DNA of 64,000 bases from Christiangramia bathymodioli (GCA_009735695.1 SRSL01000001.1:186048-250047), one strand, 5' to 3'; positions 11,901 to 19,912 are shown, numbered from the stretch's first letter. The notes: a model not told the origin generated them from the letters alone. A program made the numbers and translations.

Positions 11901-12729
11901 AACAAATCCATCCAGCATTGTCTTTAAAAACTCACACCGTGCATTCCGAAAAGAATCGTCTGGCGATTCGCAATTCCTATCTGCGGAATATCCTAGGAAG
12001 GATAGCAAGAACCGCGATTATCTAAAGGATTCAAGATTCAAGATCAGGCTCAATTTCAAGTCTCCAAAAGGATATCTTAGACAGATTCTGGTAACGGCTG
12101 ATTCCAAAACCACGGCTGGCTTTGATATTGGATATGATGCCCCGCTTATCGAGAATCTTCCCGAGGATATGTACTGGATGATCAATGACAGTCAATTTGT
12201 GATACAGGCGGTGCCGAATTTCAATTTTGACCAGGTATTGCCATTAGGGATTAGAATAGCTGAAGAAGGGGAATTCGAAATCGAACTTCACAAGCTTGAG
12301 AATTTCACTAAAAATATTAATATCTACATCCATGATAAGGAGGCTGATACCTACCACAATTTGATTAGCGATAATTTTAAAGCAGTTCTTCAACCTGGTG
12401 CCTTTAACCAGCGTTACGAACTGGTATTCCAGGCTCCTCAGGAAGAAGCTGTTGAAAAACCAAACACGCCTTTACCTGAAAATGAATGGATACTCGTGGA
12501 TTATCAAAAGGATACCGATGAGATCATGGTAGGAAATCCGGATCTACTGCCAATTGAAAGAGTTGAATTATTCAGCCTGAGTGGCCAGAAGATCATGAGT
12601 TTTGATAATGTTCAGACTCAGAAAAATGTGGCCCTCCCAATCAATAGAAAGTTGAGTTCTTCGGTTTATATAGTACGGGTTTATAGTAAAGGAAAAGAAC
12701 AATCGAAAAAGATCATTATTTCGAACTAA
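5953..12729 (+). CDS. Giant T9SS-secreted HYR/SprB/LamG repeat protein
   Basis: 2,258 residues from the ATG at 5953; a TTG two codons earlier is less likely. A signal peptide (hydrophobic FALLIFTLSSW) is followed by a SprB-type repeat (about 41-113), a run of HYR domains (about 116-670) with recurring TVTWTVTDDAGN strands, three more SprB repeats (about 683-910), a PKD domain (YSYSWDFGDGNG, about 933-1000), two further SprB-like repeats (about 1140-1300), LamG (CNTLDFDGVNDHVNFGNN, about 1389-1563), a region homologous to the upstream neighbour, and a T9SS type A sorting domain (about 2177-2258). SprB repeats are known from the Flavobacterium gliding adhesin SprB. This is most likely a surface adhesin or structural filament; the ligand is unknown. 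Its stop codon overlaps that of the convergent rsmG. Confidence 0.92.
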   Translation: MHKTTFGPRIHYVLKFALLIFTLSSWTGAELFGQISISETIQPATCSNSSDGSIEISVSGGTGSYTYSWSGPNSFSSTAEDISNIVPGEYSITVTDTGDSTTKSSTFTVGYNDSQDPTITAPSDKTVNSSDDGTGDCTTTVDLGNPVTNDNCEVDIVVAYVDGNAINEETYDFPVGSTTVTWEVTDVAGNSSRDTQTITVIDNENPTITVPADITTNSNPDQCYATGINLGSETVTDNCAIASVTNDAPSQFPVGETTVTWTVTDDAGNSTTAIQKVTVKDNTAPGITAPANIATVTDADSCFATNVNLGSETTSDNCNVASVSNDAPAQFPLGETTVTWTVTDDAGNTATDTQTVTVADETDPSITAPADMEVDTDTNSCFATGLNLGSENAADNCGEISVTNDAPSQFPLGETIVTWTVEDAAGNTATDIQKITVSDNTAPTITAPSDFTADADSNSCFATGFDLGTETVNDNCGVASVTNDAPEQFPLGETTVTWTVTDDSGNTATDIQVVTIIDNTIPVITVPGTITSTNDPGLCEAGVDITTPAASDNCSVNSPTGTRDDGLGLDEPYPVGTTIITWNVTDGNGNAAAPVEQEIIITDDEAPEVPSLENITWGCEYTVEAPEGNDNCDGIIIGEPDRSTTFTTSGSVTWTFTDSAGNSSEVSQEITISPIEIDENDIRVVDVLCNGLATGEVEATATGGVAPLTYDWGSLGTGARKTDLPAGTYTVIVSDANGCEAAPVSVTISEPDTFIEVTSVNTTTGCVGENNGTATVTAQGGTGEYTYLWEDGQTTQTATGLAPGEHTVTITDANGCTKERTVTVSQPVLLEITGFLTTETTSFGSATGTATAQVSGGSPNYSFAWTGPDGSTYTGQTASGLLAGEYSVTVTDANGCTATETVIVVDSVEAIILPTSVCKNEDDLIRTSTFSVEGGSATGGSGNYSYSWDFGDGNGLQDDIGPGPHEIKYDEIGDKQITLIVEDSEGRTFQQTIIQYVGGCFSNDCGSDDLGVGDFYIGLDDANGTPVTSENCGNSESKYLYIKVPSNPKRYSLQVEIIYSIEDIETGEIINDKLIGCFYEYQDIPNNAKTFELNYDCSNNIEIKGIYLTFQVNKTRECGSTQGNGNDPKCYSTNNEATVSSPLYGIAFANQLLCNGSANGTITARASGGTGNYIFQAFSIEKNTTVGDPTSDNIINGLEAGRYKVIINDGENTFTTQEVEITQPSNPIAIEDLSVTNVTCFGGNDGTASVQATGGTPDYIYVWEDGQTGQTATNLAAGDYEVRVIDANGCEITEIVTIEQPAEIIANAGPDKVLGCGFSSTNLEAVPGTDENGDPNTGTWSIVNGPSGGSFVDVNDPVTRFSGNQGTYTLRWSADCGKSDDVKITISNCNTLDFDGVNDHVNFGNNYGMDEAYSTQSNSFTFEAWIKPKSNDGIRTILSKKDISNPSSGGFDLVLNNGKPTFRGLNSNTSFTDETIGTSRWYHIALTFNGSDASLYVDGILMKTIGGGSNPGATDAPFLLGAVYDSSSPNNPKNYFHGWMEEVRIWSKALTAEQLRILMNQHLSINSSPVRGQAIPTEASGLTWSDLDGYYPLNPTEVTNGVTKDMATNKVDGKLVNITTTQKTTAPLPYISAANGSWRTKNSWKEPTVWDVPNSTGINGDTIYWNIAETSHNLKSAYKDIVLLGLVVKSGSNESSKINMEGSVNEVTGNELYVSHYLKLNGIIDLNGESQLVQPEGSELDVASSGYLYRDQQGTRNSFNYNYWSSPVSIISSTANNSGFSLKNVLFDGSSSNPKDISFNGQYHWADAVSYSGLTRLSTYWLYTFRGVADDYSEWHRFNESTVLPAATGYTMKGTHGWVPVSDRQNYTFKGKPNNGDISQNIGPGQNLLIGNPYPSAIDADKFIEDNLDNFNGSIYFWDHFGPENSHYLVEYVGGYAVFNLSGGVEAATSSDARINNNNAQGTKTPGKYIPVGQAFFVNSVEATNPSSIVFKNSHRAFRKESSGDSQFLSAEYPRKDSKNRDYLKDSRFKIRLNFKSPKGYLRQILVTADSKTTAGFDIGYDAPLIENLPEDMYWMINDSQFVIQAVPNFNFDQVLPLGIRIAEEGEFEIELHKLENFTKNINIYIHDKEADTYHNLISDNFKAVLQPGAFNQRYELVFQAPQEEAVEKPNTPLPENEWILVDYQKDTDEIMVGNPDLLPIERVELFSLSGQKIMSFDNVQTQKNVALPINRKLSSSVYIVRVYSKGKEQSKKIIISN
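6571..7518 (+). repeat. 237-bp tandem repeat encoding 79-residue HYR modules
   Basis: The recurring codons for [TGSPV]-I-T-[AV]-P begin at 6571, 6808, 7045, 7282 and 7519, a constant spacing of exactly 237 bp (four full units). Each unit has one Cys-x-Ala-Thr strand (for example SCFATG), a DNCG-type turn and a [TI]VTWTV strand. The preceding unit (from 6304) is 267 bp, so it stands outside the regular block. Confidence 0.9.
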
Positions 12730-13376
12730 CCTCTATATTTCAAAGGCAGGTAAACCACTTTTTTGGTTTCAAAAAAGTCTTCCTCAAAATAATCTGAGAG
12801 CTCATAGATTTCTGCAGTGCGGTAATCTTTGAGCTCTTCGCTTAAATCACCTCCCTTTAAATATAGAATTCCATTCTTTCGATCGTGTGTGCTATCCTTA
12901 GCGATCTTTCCTTTTACCCATCTTACAAAAGTGGGCATCACAGCAACAGCACGGCTTACGATAAAGTCATAATTTCCATCGATATCTTCCACGCGCTCAT
13001 TGAAGGTCTTCACATTTTCAAGAACTAAACCTTCCACTACTTCATTTACGACTTTGATCTTTTTCCCAATGGAATCCACCAGGTGAAATTCGCATTCCGG
13101 ATATAGAATGGCTAGAGGAATGCCTGGGAAACCTCCCCCCGTGCCTACGTCCAGGATTTTACTTCCATCTTTAAAGATTTGAACCTTCGCAATTCCCAAG
13201 GAATGTAGCACATGCCTAAGATAGATCTCGTCAATATCTTTCCTGGAAACCACATTGATCTTCAGGTTCCAGTCTTTGTACAAATCCTCAAGTTTTTCGA
13301 ACTTTTTCAGCTGATCGGCGGTTAAATCAGGGAAGTATTTTTGAATTAATTCCAAGTCGTTTAATATTTTGTGCAA
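12726..13376 (-). CDS. rsmG: 16S rRNA m7G527 methyltransferase RsmG
   Basis: 216 residues, the usual family length. RsmG (GidB) uses S-adenosylmethionine to methylate N7 of G527 in 16S rRNA; its loss gives low-level streptomycin resistance in other bacteria. The SAM-binding motif is clear: ILDVGTGGGFPGIPLAI, followed by FHLVDSIGKK, and DFIVSRAVA lies further on. The start is uncertain. The TTG at 13376 lies inside a possible -7 box (TACTTTTG, 13374-13381 on this strand), so translation may start slightly downstream, for example at the TTG of residue 8. The 3' end overlaps the stop of the convergent giant gene by four bases. Confidence 0.93.
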   Translation of the reverse strand: MHKILNDLELIQKYFPDLTADQLKKFEKLEDLYKDWNLKINVVSRKDIDEIYLRHVLHSLGIAKVQIFKDGSKILDVGTGGGFPGIPLAILYPECEFHLVDSIGKKIKVVNEVVEGLVLENVKTFNERVEDIDGNYDFIVSRAVAVMPTFVRWVKGKIAKDSTHDRKNGILYLKGGDLSEELKDYRTAEIYELSDYFEEDFFETKKVVYLPLKYRG

Positions 13377-13381
13377 AAGTA
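13374..13381 (-). promoter_or_regulatory. Possible -7 box for rsmG
   Basis: TACTTTTG on the minus strand matches the Bacteroidota consensus TAnnTTTG. It overlaps the first possible TTG start of rsmG, so either the box is spurious or the start is further downstream. No clear TTG -33 element was confirmed. Confidence 0.4.
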
Positions 13382-13437
13382 ACCAATTTTTATTCTTTAT
13401 TTTTTTTCAAAAAAGAACATCGCAAAATATAAAATTT

Positions 13438-13445
13438 TAAATTTG
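13438..13445 (+). promoter_or_regulatory. Possible -7 box for the aminotransferase gene
   Basis: TAAATTTG matches TAnnTTTG and lies 72 bp upstream of the ATG at 13518. No obvious TTG at the -33 distance. Confidence 0.45.
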
Positions 13446-13517
13446 GTTCTGCTTTTCCCGGGAAGGGAGAATTGCCAAATACACAGTGCTCAATTAAAAT
13501 AAAAATACCAAAGGATC

Positions 13518-14705
13518 ATGCAGGAAAAATTATCCAACCGAATCAATTCAATGGCAACCTCACAAACGCTGGCCATGGCAGCCAAGGCGCGTGAACTTAA
13601 AGCAGAAGGAAAGGACATCATCGGTCTTAGCCTTGGTGAACCAGACTTTAACACGCCCGATTTCATTAAAGAAGCTGCGATCACAGCGATCAATGAAAAT
13701 TATAATTCCTATACCCCTGTAGATGGGTATGTTGAACTAAAGGATGCCATTATCAATAAGTTCAAAAGGGATAATAACCTAACTTACGATCGTTCACAGA
13801 TCGTGGTTTCCACTGGAGCCAAACAATCTTTGGCGAATGTTGCGATGGTGATCTTGAATCCAGGTGATGAAGTACTGCTCCCATGCCCATATTGGGTAAG
13901 CTATGCTGAAATCGTAAAGCTAGCTGAAGGTGTTCCTGTTGAGATTCCAACCACCGTTGAAACTGATTTTAAGATCACTCCTGAACAACTCGAAGCTTCG
14001 ATCACTCCCAAAACTAGGATGATCTGGTATAGCTCTCCTTGTAATCCCAGCGGAATGGTATATAGCAAGGAAGAATTACGTGCCCTGGCCGATGTCCTGA
14101 AGAAATATCCAGATATCATAGTGGTGAGTGATGAGATCTATGAGCATATCAATTTCGTGGGCGGTCATGCTTCAATGGCTGAATTTGAAGATATGTATGA
14201 CCGCACCGTTACGGTTAACGGAGTTTCAAAGGCATTCGCCATGACAGGTTGGAGGATTGGTTATATTGGCGCACCTTCATTTATCGCACGAGCCTGTAAC
14301 AAAATGCAGGGCCAGATCACCAGTGGAGCAAACTGTATCGCTCAGCGTGCGGTGATCACAGCTCTTGAAGCCCCTGTAGACAAGATCAGTTATATGGTTG
14401 ATACTTTTAAAAGCCGAAGAAAACTGATCATTGATCTGCTGAACGAAATTGACGGGTTTATCACTCCGGAACCTCAAGGGGCATTCTATGTCTTCCCTAA
14501 TATCTCGGCTTATTTCGGAAAAACTATTAAAGGCCATAAAATCCTGAATGCAACAGATTTTAGTCTTTTCCTTCTTGAAGAAGCAAATGTGGCGACCGTA
14601 ACAGGTGACGCCTTCGGAAATCCAGAATGTATCCGCATCTCTTATGCGGCAAGTGAATCTCAAATAGAAGAGGCACTTAAAAGAATAAAAAAGGCACTGG
14701 AATAA
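13518..14705 (+). CDS. aspC: Pyridoxal-phosphate aminotransferase (aspartate aminotransferase family, class I)
   Basis: 395 residues, typical for family I fold-type I aminotransferases, which interconvert aspartate and oxaloacetate with glutamate and 2-oxoglutarate using PLP in the cytosol. Visible signatures are the N-terminal SLGEPDFNTPDF strand, YTPVDGYVELKDAI, the CNPSG motif (substrate/PLP side), VVSDEIYEHI with the PLP-binding Asp and Tyr, and the Schiff-base lysine in VNGVSKAFAMTGWRIGYIG. The ATG at 13518 gives a normal N-terminus (MQEKLSNRINSMATSQT). The exact substrate (aspartate, prephenate or another amino acid) cannot be fixed from sequence. It stands alone between rsmG and trkH and ends in a strong terminator. 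Confidence 0.93.
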   Translation: MQEKLSNRINSMATSQTLAMAAKARELKAEGKDIIGLSLGEPDFNTPDFIKEAAITAINENYNSYTPVDGYVELKDAIINKFKRDNNLTYDRSQIVVSTGAKQSLANVAMVILNPGDEVLLPCPYWVSYAEIVKLAEGVPVEIPTTVETDFKITPEQLEASITPKTRMIWYSSPCNPSGMVYSKEELRALADVLKKYPDIIVVSDEIYEHINFVGGHASMAEFEDMYDRTVTVNGVSKAFAMTGWRIGYIGAPSFIARACNKMQGQITSGANCIAQRAVITALEAPVDKISYMVDTFKSRRKLIIDLLNEIDGFITPEPQGAFYVFPNISAYFGKTIKGHKILNATDFSLFLLEEANVATVTGDAFGNPECIRISYAASESQIEEALKRIKKALE

Positions 14706-14731
14706 TCAGAAACAATTTTAATATAAACTGA

Positions 14732-14759
14732 AAATGCGGCCAAAAGCCGCATTTTTTTT
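14732..14759 (+). terminator. Rho-independent terminator after the aminotransferase
   Basis: Stem AAATGCGGC (14732-14740) and GCCGCATTT (14746-14754), loop CAAAA, then a run of eight T. It sits directly against the end of the convergent trkH and may also serve that gene weakly. Confidence 0.9.
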
Positions 14760-16254
14760 ATCTCCTACTCCAGAAGAATGGAGTTAATAAGATCAGAACT
14801 GTAAAGAGTTCAAGCCTTCCTATAAGCATTAAGAAACTGCACCACCATTTTCCGAAATCGGGTAGCATATCAAAATTATTCACCGGACTCAAACCACCAA
14901 ACGCAGGCCCGATATTTCCAAGCGAGGAAGCTGCTCCCCCAATAGCGGTTTCAAAATCTAGTCCTAGAGAGGCCAGTACCACTGCCCCAATAATAAAGGC
15001 CAGCATATAAAGAATGAAGAAACCAAGAATATTGAAAACGATCTCCTTACTAATTGATTTTCCATTAAAGCGTACGGGTAATATTGCATTAGGATGCAGC
15101 GTCCTTTTAAATTCGGTCATCCCGTTCTTGATCATAATAATATGCCGCATCACTTTCACACCACCCGCGGTTGATCCCGCAGAGCCTCCAAGGAAGAACA
15201 TTCCGAAGAATAAAATGGTTAAAAAAGGTGTCCACATAGTATAATCGGCAGATACGAAACCGGTAGTGGTAATTACGGCCAACACCTGGAATAAGGCATG
15301 CCTGAAGGCACTTTCACCCTCACCCCAAACCATGGGATGATCTATGGAAGAAATACTTACGTCTGCTGCAAAATAGATGACTAAAGCTGAAATAGCCGTA
15401 AAACCAACAATAAAAAAGAAATACCATCTGAACTCATCATCGTTCAAAACTTTACTAAGCCTTCCTTTAAAAGCAAAATAACTCAACACGAAGTTGCTTC
15501 CGGCCAGCAGCATAAAAAGAATCACAATATACTGAATCATGGGATTATCGTTCCAGTAAGCCAGACTCGCATTTTTGGTAGAGAAACCTCCGGTAGACAA
15601 GGTACTGAATGCATGATTTACCGCATCAAAGACGTTCATCCCTGCCAGCCATAGCAATAAGGTTTCAGCAGCCGTATACGAAACATAAATGAGCCACAGC
15701 CTTTTCGCAGTATCGGTAATTCTGGGTTTCAGCTTATCGGCACTAGGCCCTGGCGATTCCGCAGTGAACAACTGCATTCCACCAATTCCCAAAAGCGGAA
15801 GAATTGCAATGGCCAGCACGATAATTCCCATTCCGCCTATCCAGTGGGTCAAACTCCTCCAGAAAAGAATTCCATTGGGAATAGCTTCAATATCATTTAA
15901 AATAGAGGCTCCGGTTGTAGTATAACCAGACATGGTCTCGAAAAACGCATTGGTAAACCTGGGTATGGTTTCACTGATTACATAGGGCAAGGTGCCACTA
16001 AGAGCCATGAAGATCCAGCCAAAGGTCACAATGATATATCCTTCCCTGATCTTAACTTCCTTACTATGTCCACGAGTGGTGAACATGAATAAGGTACCAA
16101 TGAATAAAGTTATAAGTGCCGCTGTTGAGATCTCAAGTGTCACACCATCCTGGTAATACCAGCTTACCAGCGTGGCAAGTAGCATGAATGCGCCATTACA
16201 CAAAAGCAAGAGACCCATAACATGAATAATGATCTGATAATTCAGCCTGGGCAT
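14758..16254 (-). CDS. trkH: Potassium uptake membrane subunit TrkH
   Basis: 498 residues with about ten hydrophobic membrane segments. TrkH/KtrB proteins form the K+-conducting pore in the inner membrane from four pore-loop repeats, each with a filter glycine. All four are visible: SGYTTTGAS, LSTGGFSTKNAS, VITTTGFVSAD and SSLGNIGPAFGG. The ATG overlaps the stop of trkA by one base (TAATG), which suggests translational coupling to the cytosolic regulatory subunit. Family assignment is secure; the ion preference (K+ alone or with Na+) is not visible. Confidence 0.95.
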   Translation of the reverse strand: MPRLNYQIIIHVMGLLLLCNGAFMLLATLVSWYYQDGVTLEISTAALITLFIGTLFMFTTRGHSKEVKIREGYIIVTFGWIFMALSGTLPYVISETIPRFTNAFFETMSGYTTTGASILNDIEAIPNGILFWRSLTHWIGGMGIIVLAIAILPLLGIGGMQLFTAESPGPSADKLKPRITDTAKRLWLIYVSYTAAETLLLWLAGMNVFDAVNHAFSTLSTGGFSTKNASLAYWNDNPMIQYIVILFMLLAGSNFVLSYFAFKGRLSKVLNDDEFRWYFFFIVGFTAISALVIYFAADVSISSIDHPMVWGEGESAFRHALFQVLAVITTTGFVSADYTMWTPFLTILFFGMFFLGGSAGSTAGGVKVMRHIIMIKNGMTEFKRTLHPNAILPVRFNGKSISKEIVFNILGFFILYMLAFIIGAVVLASLGLDFETAIGGAASSLGNIGPAFGGLSPVNNFDMLPDFGKWWCSFLMLIGRLELFTVLILLTPFFWSRR

Positions 16255-17603
16255 TATAAGAACAGTTTTTCTACTTTGTTAATTGAACGCGGCAAACAGC
16301 AAACTACGATTCGATCTCCAGGTTTAATGAGGAAATCCCCCAATGCGATCATCCCTTTCCCGTTACGAATTATCCCTCCAATAATAGCTGATCTCGGGAA
16401 ATCCAGATCCTTGATCTTTTTATTGCTCACCTGGGATTCTGGTTTTACGATGAACTCCAGAAGTTCAGCGTTCATATTGTTGAGTTTGGTCATGGCAACC
16501 ACCTCCCCTTTTCGAACGTATCTGAAGATATTGTTGGCCGCCAGCAGCTTTTTGTTGATCAGCGTGTCTATTCCAATGGAATGGCTCAACTGAAAATAAT
16601 CCATATTCTCCACCAGCGATATGGTCTTTTTAACGCTTTTGGATTTGGCCACCAGGCAGGACATGATGTTGGTTTCCGAATTTCCGGTCACTGCGATAAA
16701 GGCATCCATGTCATGGATGTTTTCCTCCTCCAGAAGCTCCACGTTTCTTCCATCACCATTAATAATTAATGTTTGTGGAAGTTCATCTGCCAGTTCGTAG
16801 GCTTTATCCCTGTCTTTTTCGATTAGTTTTACCTTGAAGTTATTTTCACAAAGATCCTGGGCTGTTTTTCTTCCGATTTTACTTCCGCCCAGAACCATAA
16901 CATTTTTTATGTCTTGTTTTACTTTCCCGGTTAATTTATAAAGCTCTTCCACTCCGTTCTTAAGGGTGATAAAATATACCTGGTCACCATCCTTAAACTG
17001 GGTATCACCTCTTGGAATAAGGGTGTATTGAGTTCCGAATCTCTGAATGGCGATAGGAACAAAGTTAAGTTCAGGAAATATCTTCGCCGCCTCCTTTACA
17101 GTTTTACCCACAAAGGTAGCGGTTCTGGAAAGGCTTACACCAATCATGGTAAGAGCGCCTTCCTCAAATTCGTAACTATCGTTAAATGCCGATTGGTTTA
17201 GAAGCAATTCGATCTCCCGGGCCGCCAGAGCTTCAGGAGATATAAGTTCATCTATCCCGAATCTGGTAAATCCCAGTTCTCCCTGGTTTTCCAAAAATTC
17301 TGTATTCGAAATTCTCGCGATGGTCCGTTTGGCTCCCAGCTGTTTGGCTAACACACATACAGTAATGTTGGTTGCTTCACTAGAAGTAACACTTATCACC
17401 ATATCTGTATACTTCACCTGTGCCTCTTTTAAGATCCTGATGGAACTGGCATCACCTTTAACTGTACGAATATCCAGATGAGTATCGGCATAAGCCAGAT
17501 TATTTCTGTCGGGATCGATAAGAGTGATGTCCTGCGACTCAAAGGAGAGTAATTTAGCCAAATGAAATCCTACTTCACCAGCACCGGCGATTATTATTTT
17601 CAT
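16254..17603 (-). CDS. trkA: Trk potassium system NAD-binding regulator TrkA
   Basis: 449 residues, the usual length of a duplicated RCK protein. It binds NAD(H)/nucleotides and gates TrkH at the inner face of the membrane. There are two TrkA-N Rossmann domains, one opening with IIIAGAGEVGFHLAKLL and the other near residue 230 with VMVLGGSKIGRKTAQDL, each followed by a TrkA-C domain (TLIPRGDTQFKDGDQVYFIT and the C-terminal LIKPGDRIVVCC). The last base of its TAA is the first of the trkH ATG, so the two genes form an operon. A 131-bp gap separates it from the divergent ubiE. Confidence 0.95.
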   Translation of the reverse strand: MKIIIAGAGEVGFHLAKLLSFESQDITLIDPDRNNLAYADTHLDIRTVKGDASSIRILKEAQVKYTDMVISVTSSEATNITVCVLAKQLGAKRTIARISNTEFLENQGELGFTRFGIDELISPEALAAREIELLLNQSAFNDSYEFEEGALTMIGVSLSRTATFVGKTVKEAAKIFPELNFVPIAIQRFGTQYTLIPRGDTQFKDGDQVYFITLKNGVEELYKLTGKVKQDIKNVMVLGGSKIGRKTAQDLCENNFKVKLIEKDRDKAYELADELPQTLIINGDGRNVELLEEENIHDMDAFIAVTGNSETNIMSCLVAKSKSVKKTISLVENMDYFQLSHSIGIDTLINKKLLAANNIFRYVRKGEVVAMTKLNNMNAELLEFIVKPESQVSNKKIKDLDFPRSAIIGGIIRNGKGMIALGDFLIKPGDRIVVCCLPRSINKVEKLFL

Positions 17604-17711
17604 ATAAAAGCTTCAAATTGAAAAGCAAAGGTAAGTTATTTTACAGAAACCAAAAATTGGAATACAACTATAAAAAATCGGTATTGAGCAGGCTATTTTA
17701 AGTATAACAAT

Positions 17712-17719
17712 TATCTTTG
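17712..17719 (+). promoter_or_regulatory. -7 promoter box of ubiE
   Basis: TATCTTTG is an exact TAnnTTTG match 15 bp before the ATG at 17735. A TTG at 17684-17686 is 25 bp upstream, slightly beyond the usual -33 spacing. The short distance implies a very short or absent leader. Confidence 0.6.
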
Positions 17720-17734
17720 GCGCAAAGTTTTTCC

Positions 17735-18463
17735 ATGGGAAAAAAAGTAACTCCTTATGAAGACTCAAAGCTTTCTAAAAAGAAGCAGGTTGAGCAGATG
17801 TTCGACAATATATCAGGCAGTTATGACAGCCTGAATCGCGTAATTTCTCTGGGTACAGATATTAAATGGAGAAAGAAAGTCATCCAAACGGTTGCAGCAA
17901 CGAATCCTGAAAATGTCCTGGACATTGCAACAGGAACCGGAGACCTGGCCATACAGATGGTTCCCACCGGAGCCAAACGTATTGTGGGCCTTGATCTTTC
18001 CGAAGGAATGTTGAGTGTAGCTCGTAAAAAGATCGCTGAAAAAGATCTGAACACCAGGATTGAAATGATCCAGGGAGATTCAGAAAACCTGCCTTTTGAA
18101 GACAATACCTTCGACGCCATTACAGTTGCTTTTGGAGTACGAAATTTTGAAAATCTTGAAAAAGGTCTTGAGGAGATCTACCGCGTTTTGAACCCAGGAG
18201 GAATTTTTGTAGTATTGGAAACATCGGTACCCACCAAATTTCCCTACAAACAGGGGTATCATTTATATTCAAATTACATTTTACCGGCCATTGGCAAGGT
18301 GTTCTCTAAAGACAAAAAGGCATATTCCTATTTGAGCAAGAGTGCGGCGAATTTCCCTTATGGGATTGCTTTCAACAATATTTTAGAGAAAATCGGGTTT
18401 AATAATGTAAAAGATTTGCCTCAAACTTTTGGTGTAGCCACCATCTATATTGCTTCAAAGTAA
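17735..18463 (+). CDS. ubiE: Demethylmenaquinone methyltransferase UbiE/MenG
   Basis: 242 residues from the ATG at 17735. A TTG at 17717 is in frame but lies inside the -7 promoter box, so I reject it. The enzyme methylates demethylmenaquinone to menaquinone with SAM, the last step of menaquinone synthesis; Flavobacteriaceae respire with menaquinone-6. SAM-binding motif I is [15 protein letters not shown], and the UbiE signatures [18 protein letters not shown] and [20 protein letters not shown] are clear. porT begins four bases after the stop, so the two are cotranscribed, an arrangement common in flavobacteria. Confidence 0.95.
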   Translation: MGKKVTPYEDSKLSKKKQVEQMFDNISGSYDSLNRVISLGTDIKWRKKVIQTVAATNPENVLDIATGTGDLAIQMVPTGAKRIVGLDLSEGMLSVARKKIAEKDLNTRIEMIQGDSENLPFEDNTFDAITVAFGVRNFENLEKGLEEIYRVLNPGGIFVVLETSVPTKFPYKQGYHLYSNYILPAIGKVFSKDKKAYSYLSKSAANFPYGIAFNNILEKIGFNNVKDLPQTFGVATIYIASK

Positions 18464-18467
18464 TACT

Positions 18468-19175
18468 ATGAAAAAACTTTTTACGATCGCCCTTTTGGCT
18501 CTTTGCTTTCAAACGGCTCAGGCTCAAATTTTTTCGGGAGAACGTGTTCTTAACCAGCAAAACTTCGACCAGCAGCGATGGTCATGGGGTTACTTTCTGG
18601 GCTTCAATAGTTACGACTTCAATTTTGATTATATTAATTACAATCCCAGCCCGGTTACCGGCCAGGACTTCAGAGTAGAAAAAAGGATCGGGTTCAACGT
18701 TGGATTACTTGGAAACCTTCGGCTCACTAACAACCTGGACTTACGACTGGAACCCGGGGTTAATTTTAACACCAGGGGATTCCAGGCTTTGAAGGCTGAC
18801 GCCAATACCTACAGGGAGATCAGCTCTACCTATGTTCATATTCCACTGCTTTTAAAATTTAGCACTAACCGTTTAAATAATTTCAAACCTTTTGTGGTTG
18901 GTGGAGTTTCAACATCCATAAACCTGAGCAGTAACGAAAATAACCCCGACGATAATAGTGCCGGGCAGTTCAGGATGACCACAAATTCCTATTATTACGA
19001 GCTTGGCTTCGGAATAGACCTATACCTGTATTATTTCAAATTATCACCGTCAATACGAGGTGTCTTCGCGATTAACGACGAATTGATCAGGGATGCCGAT
19101 CCCAATAGCCTATATACTGGAAATGTTGACAAGATGATGACCAGGGCCGTGTTCCTGAATTTTACTTTTCAGTAA
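18468..19175 (+). CDS. porT: PorT/SprT-type outer-membrane protein of the type IX secretion system
   Basis: 235 residues from the ATG at 18468, which begins a clean signal peptide (MKKLFTIALLALCFQTAQAQ); an earlier in-frame start lies inside ubiE. The rest is rich in alternating aromatic and polar residues typical of an eight-strand outer-membrane barrel (VGLLGNLRLTNNLDLRLEPG, YYYELGFGIDLYLYYF). PorT/SprT is needed for T9SS function in Porphyromonas and Flavobacterium, and this position directly behind ubiE is the usual flavobacterial location. This links it functionally to the T9SS cargo at the left end of the window. The 3' end overlaps the convergent methyltransferase by 14 bases. Confidence 0.85.
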   Translation: MKKLFTIALLALCFQTAQAQIFSGERVLNQQNFDQQRWSWGYFLGFNSYDFNFDYINYNPSPVTGQDFRVEKRIGFNVGLLGNLRLTNNLDLRLEPGVNFNTRGFQALKADANTYREISSTYVHIPLLLKFSTNRLNNFKPFVVGGVSTSINLSSNENNPDDNSAGQFRMTTNSYYYELGFGIDLYLYYFKLSPSIRGVFAINDELIRDADPNSLYTGNVDKMMTRAVFLNFTFQ

Positions 19176-19902
19176 GACTTCTTCTCCTGAATTCGCTAAG
19201 AACGATGGCTGTAGCGGTTGCTACATTCAGACTTTCAGTTTCCTGATTTTTTCCGAATTGGGGAATATTCAGCTTTCTGGTCACTAAGGCTTTAATTTCT
19301 TCAGAAATCCCATTAGCCTCATTACCCATCACGATAATACCATTGTCAGGCAGCTCTTTAGAATAGATATTCTCCCCTTCCAGCAAAGTTCCGAAAACCG
19401 GAAGATCATTATGTTCTTTTAAAAACTGCGGAAGATCTACATACCGAAGTTTCACCCTGGTAAGCGAGCCCATACTGGCCTGCACTACTTTTGGATTATA
19501 ACAATCTACCGTATCTTGAGAGCACAAAAGGTGGTCAATACCATACCAGTCACATAAACGAATGATGGTTCCAAGGTTTCCAGGATCACGGACTCCATCC
19601 AATGCCAGAAGAAGGCCAGTGAAGACTATTTCGGTAGTTTCAGGAATTTTAAAAATCGCGAGGCCGCCATGTGGGTTTGCAAGGAAACTGATCTTTTTAA
19701 GAGAATTTTCATCAATTTCAAACCATTTTTCAGAAGAAACCTCAAAAGAATTCTCATAAGAGAACAGGGAATAAAGCTCAAAATCTGAATTTAGAAATTC
19801 CTCTATCCCCTTGGTACCTTCCACCACAAAGAGATTATGTTTATTTCTAAACTTTTTTTGTGACAGGCTTTTTATTAACTTAATCTGGTTTTTACTAACC
19901 AT
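19162..19902 (-). CDS. TrmH/SpoU-family RNA 2'-O-methyltransferase
   Basis: 246 residues with the three SPOUT knot motifs: ALDGVRDPGNLGTIIRLCDW, GIIVMGNEANGIS and QETESLNVATATAIVLSEFRRR. An N-terminal substrate-binding (L30e-like) domain begins VSKNQIKLIKSLSQKKFR and includes FVVEGTKGIEEFL. The enzyme uses SAM to methylate ribose 2'-OH in rRNA or tRNA. RlmB, TsnR-like and TrmH subfamilies cannot be separated with certainty here. It is divergent from tamL with a 37-bp gap and convergent with porT. Confidence 0.9.
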   Translation of the reverse strand: MVSKNQIKLIKSLSQKKFRNKHNLFVVEGTKGIEEFLNSDFELYSLFSYENSFEVSSEKWFEIDENSLKKISFLANPHGGLAIFKIPETTEIVFTGLLLALDGVRDPGNLGTIIRLCDWYGIDHLLCSQDTVDCYNPKVVQASMGSLTRVKLRYVDLPQFLKEHNDLPVFGTLLEGENIYSKELPDNGIIVMGNEANGISEEIKALVTRKLNIPQFGKNQETESLNVATATAIVLSEFRRRSLTEK

Positions 19903-19912
19903 TCAAAAAATG

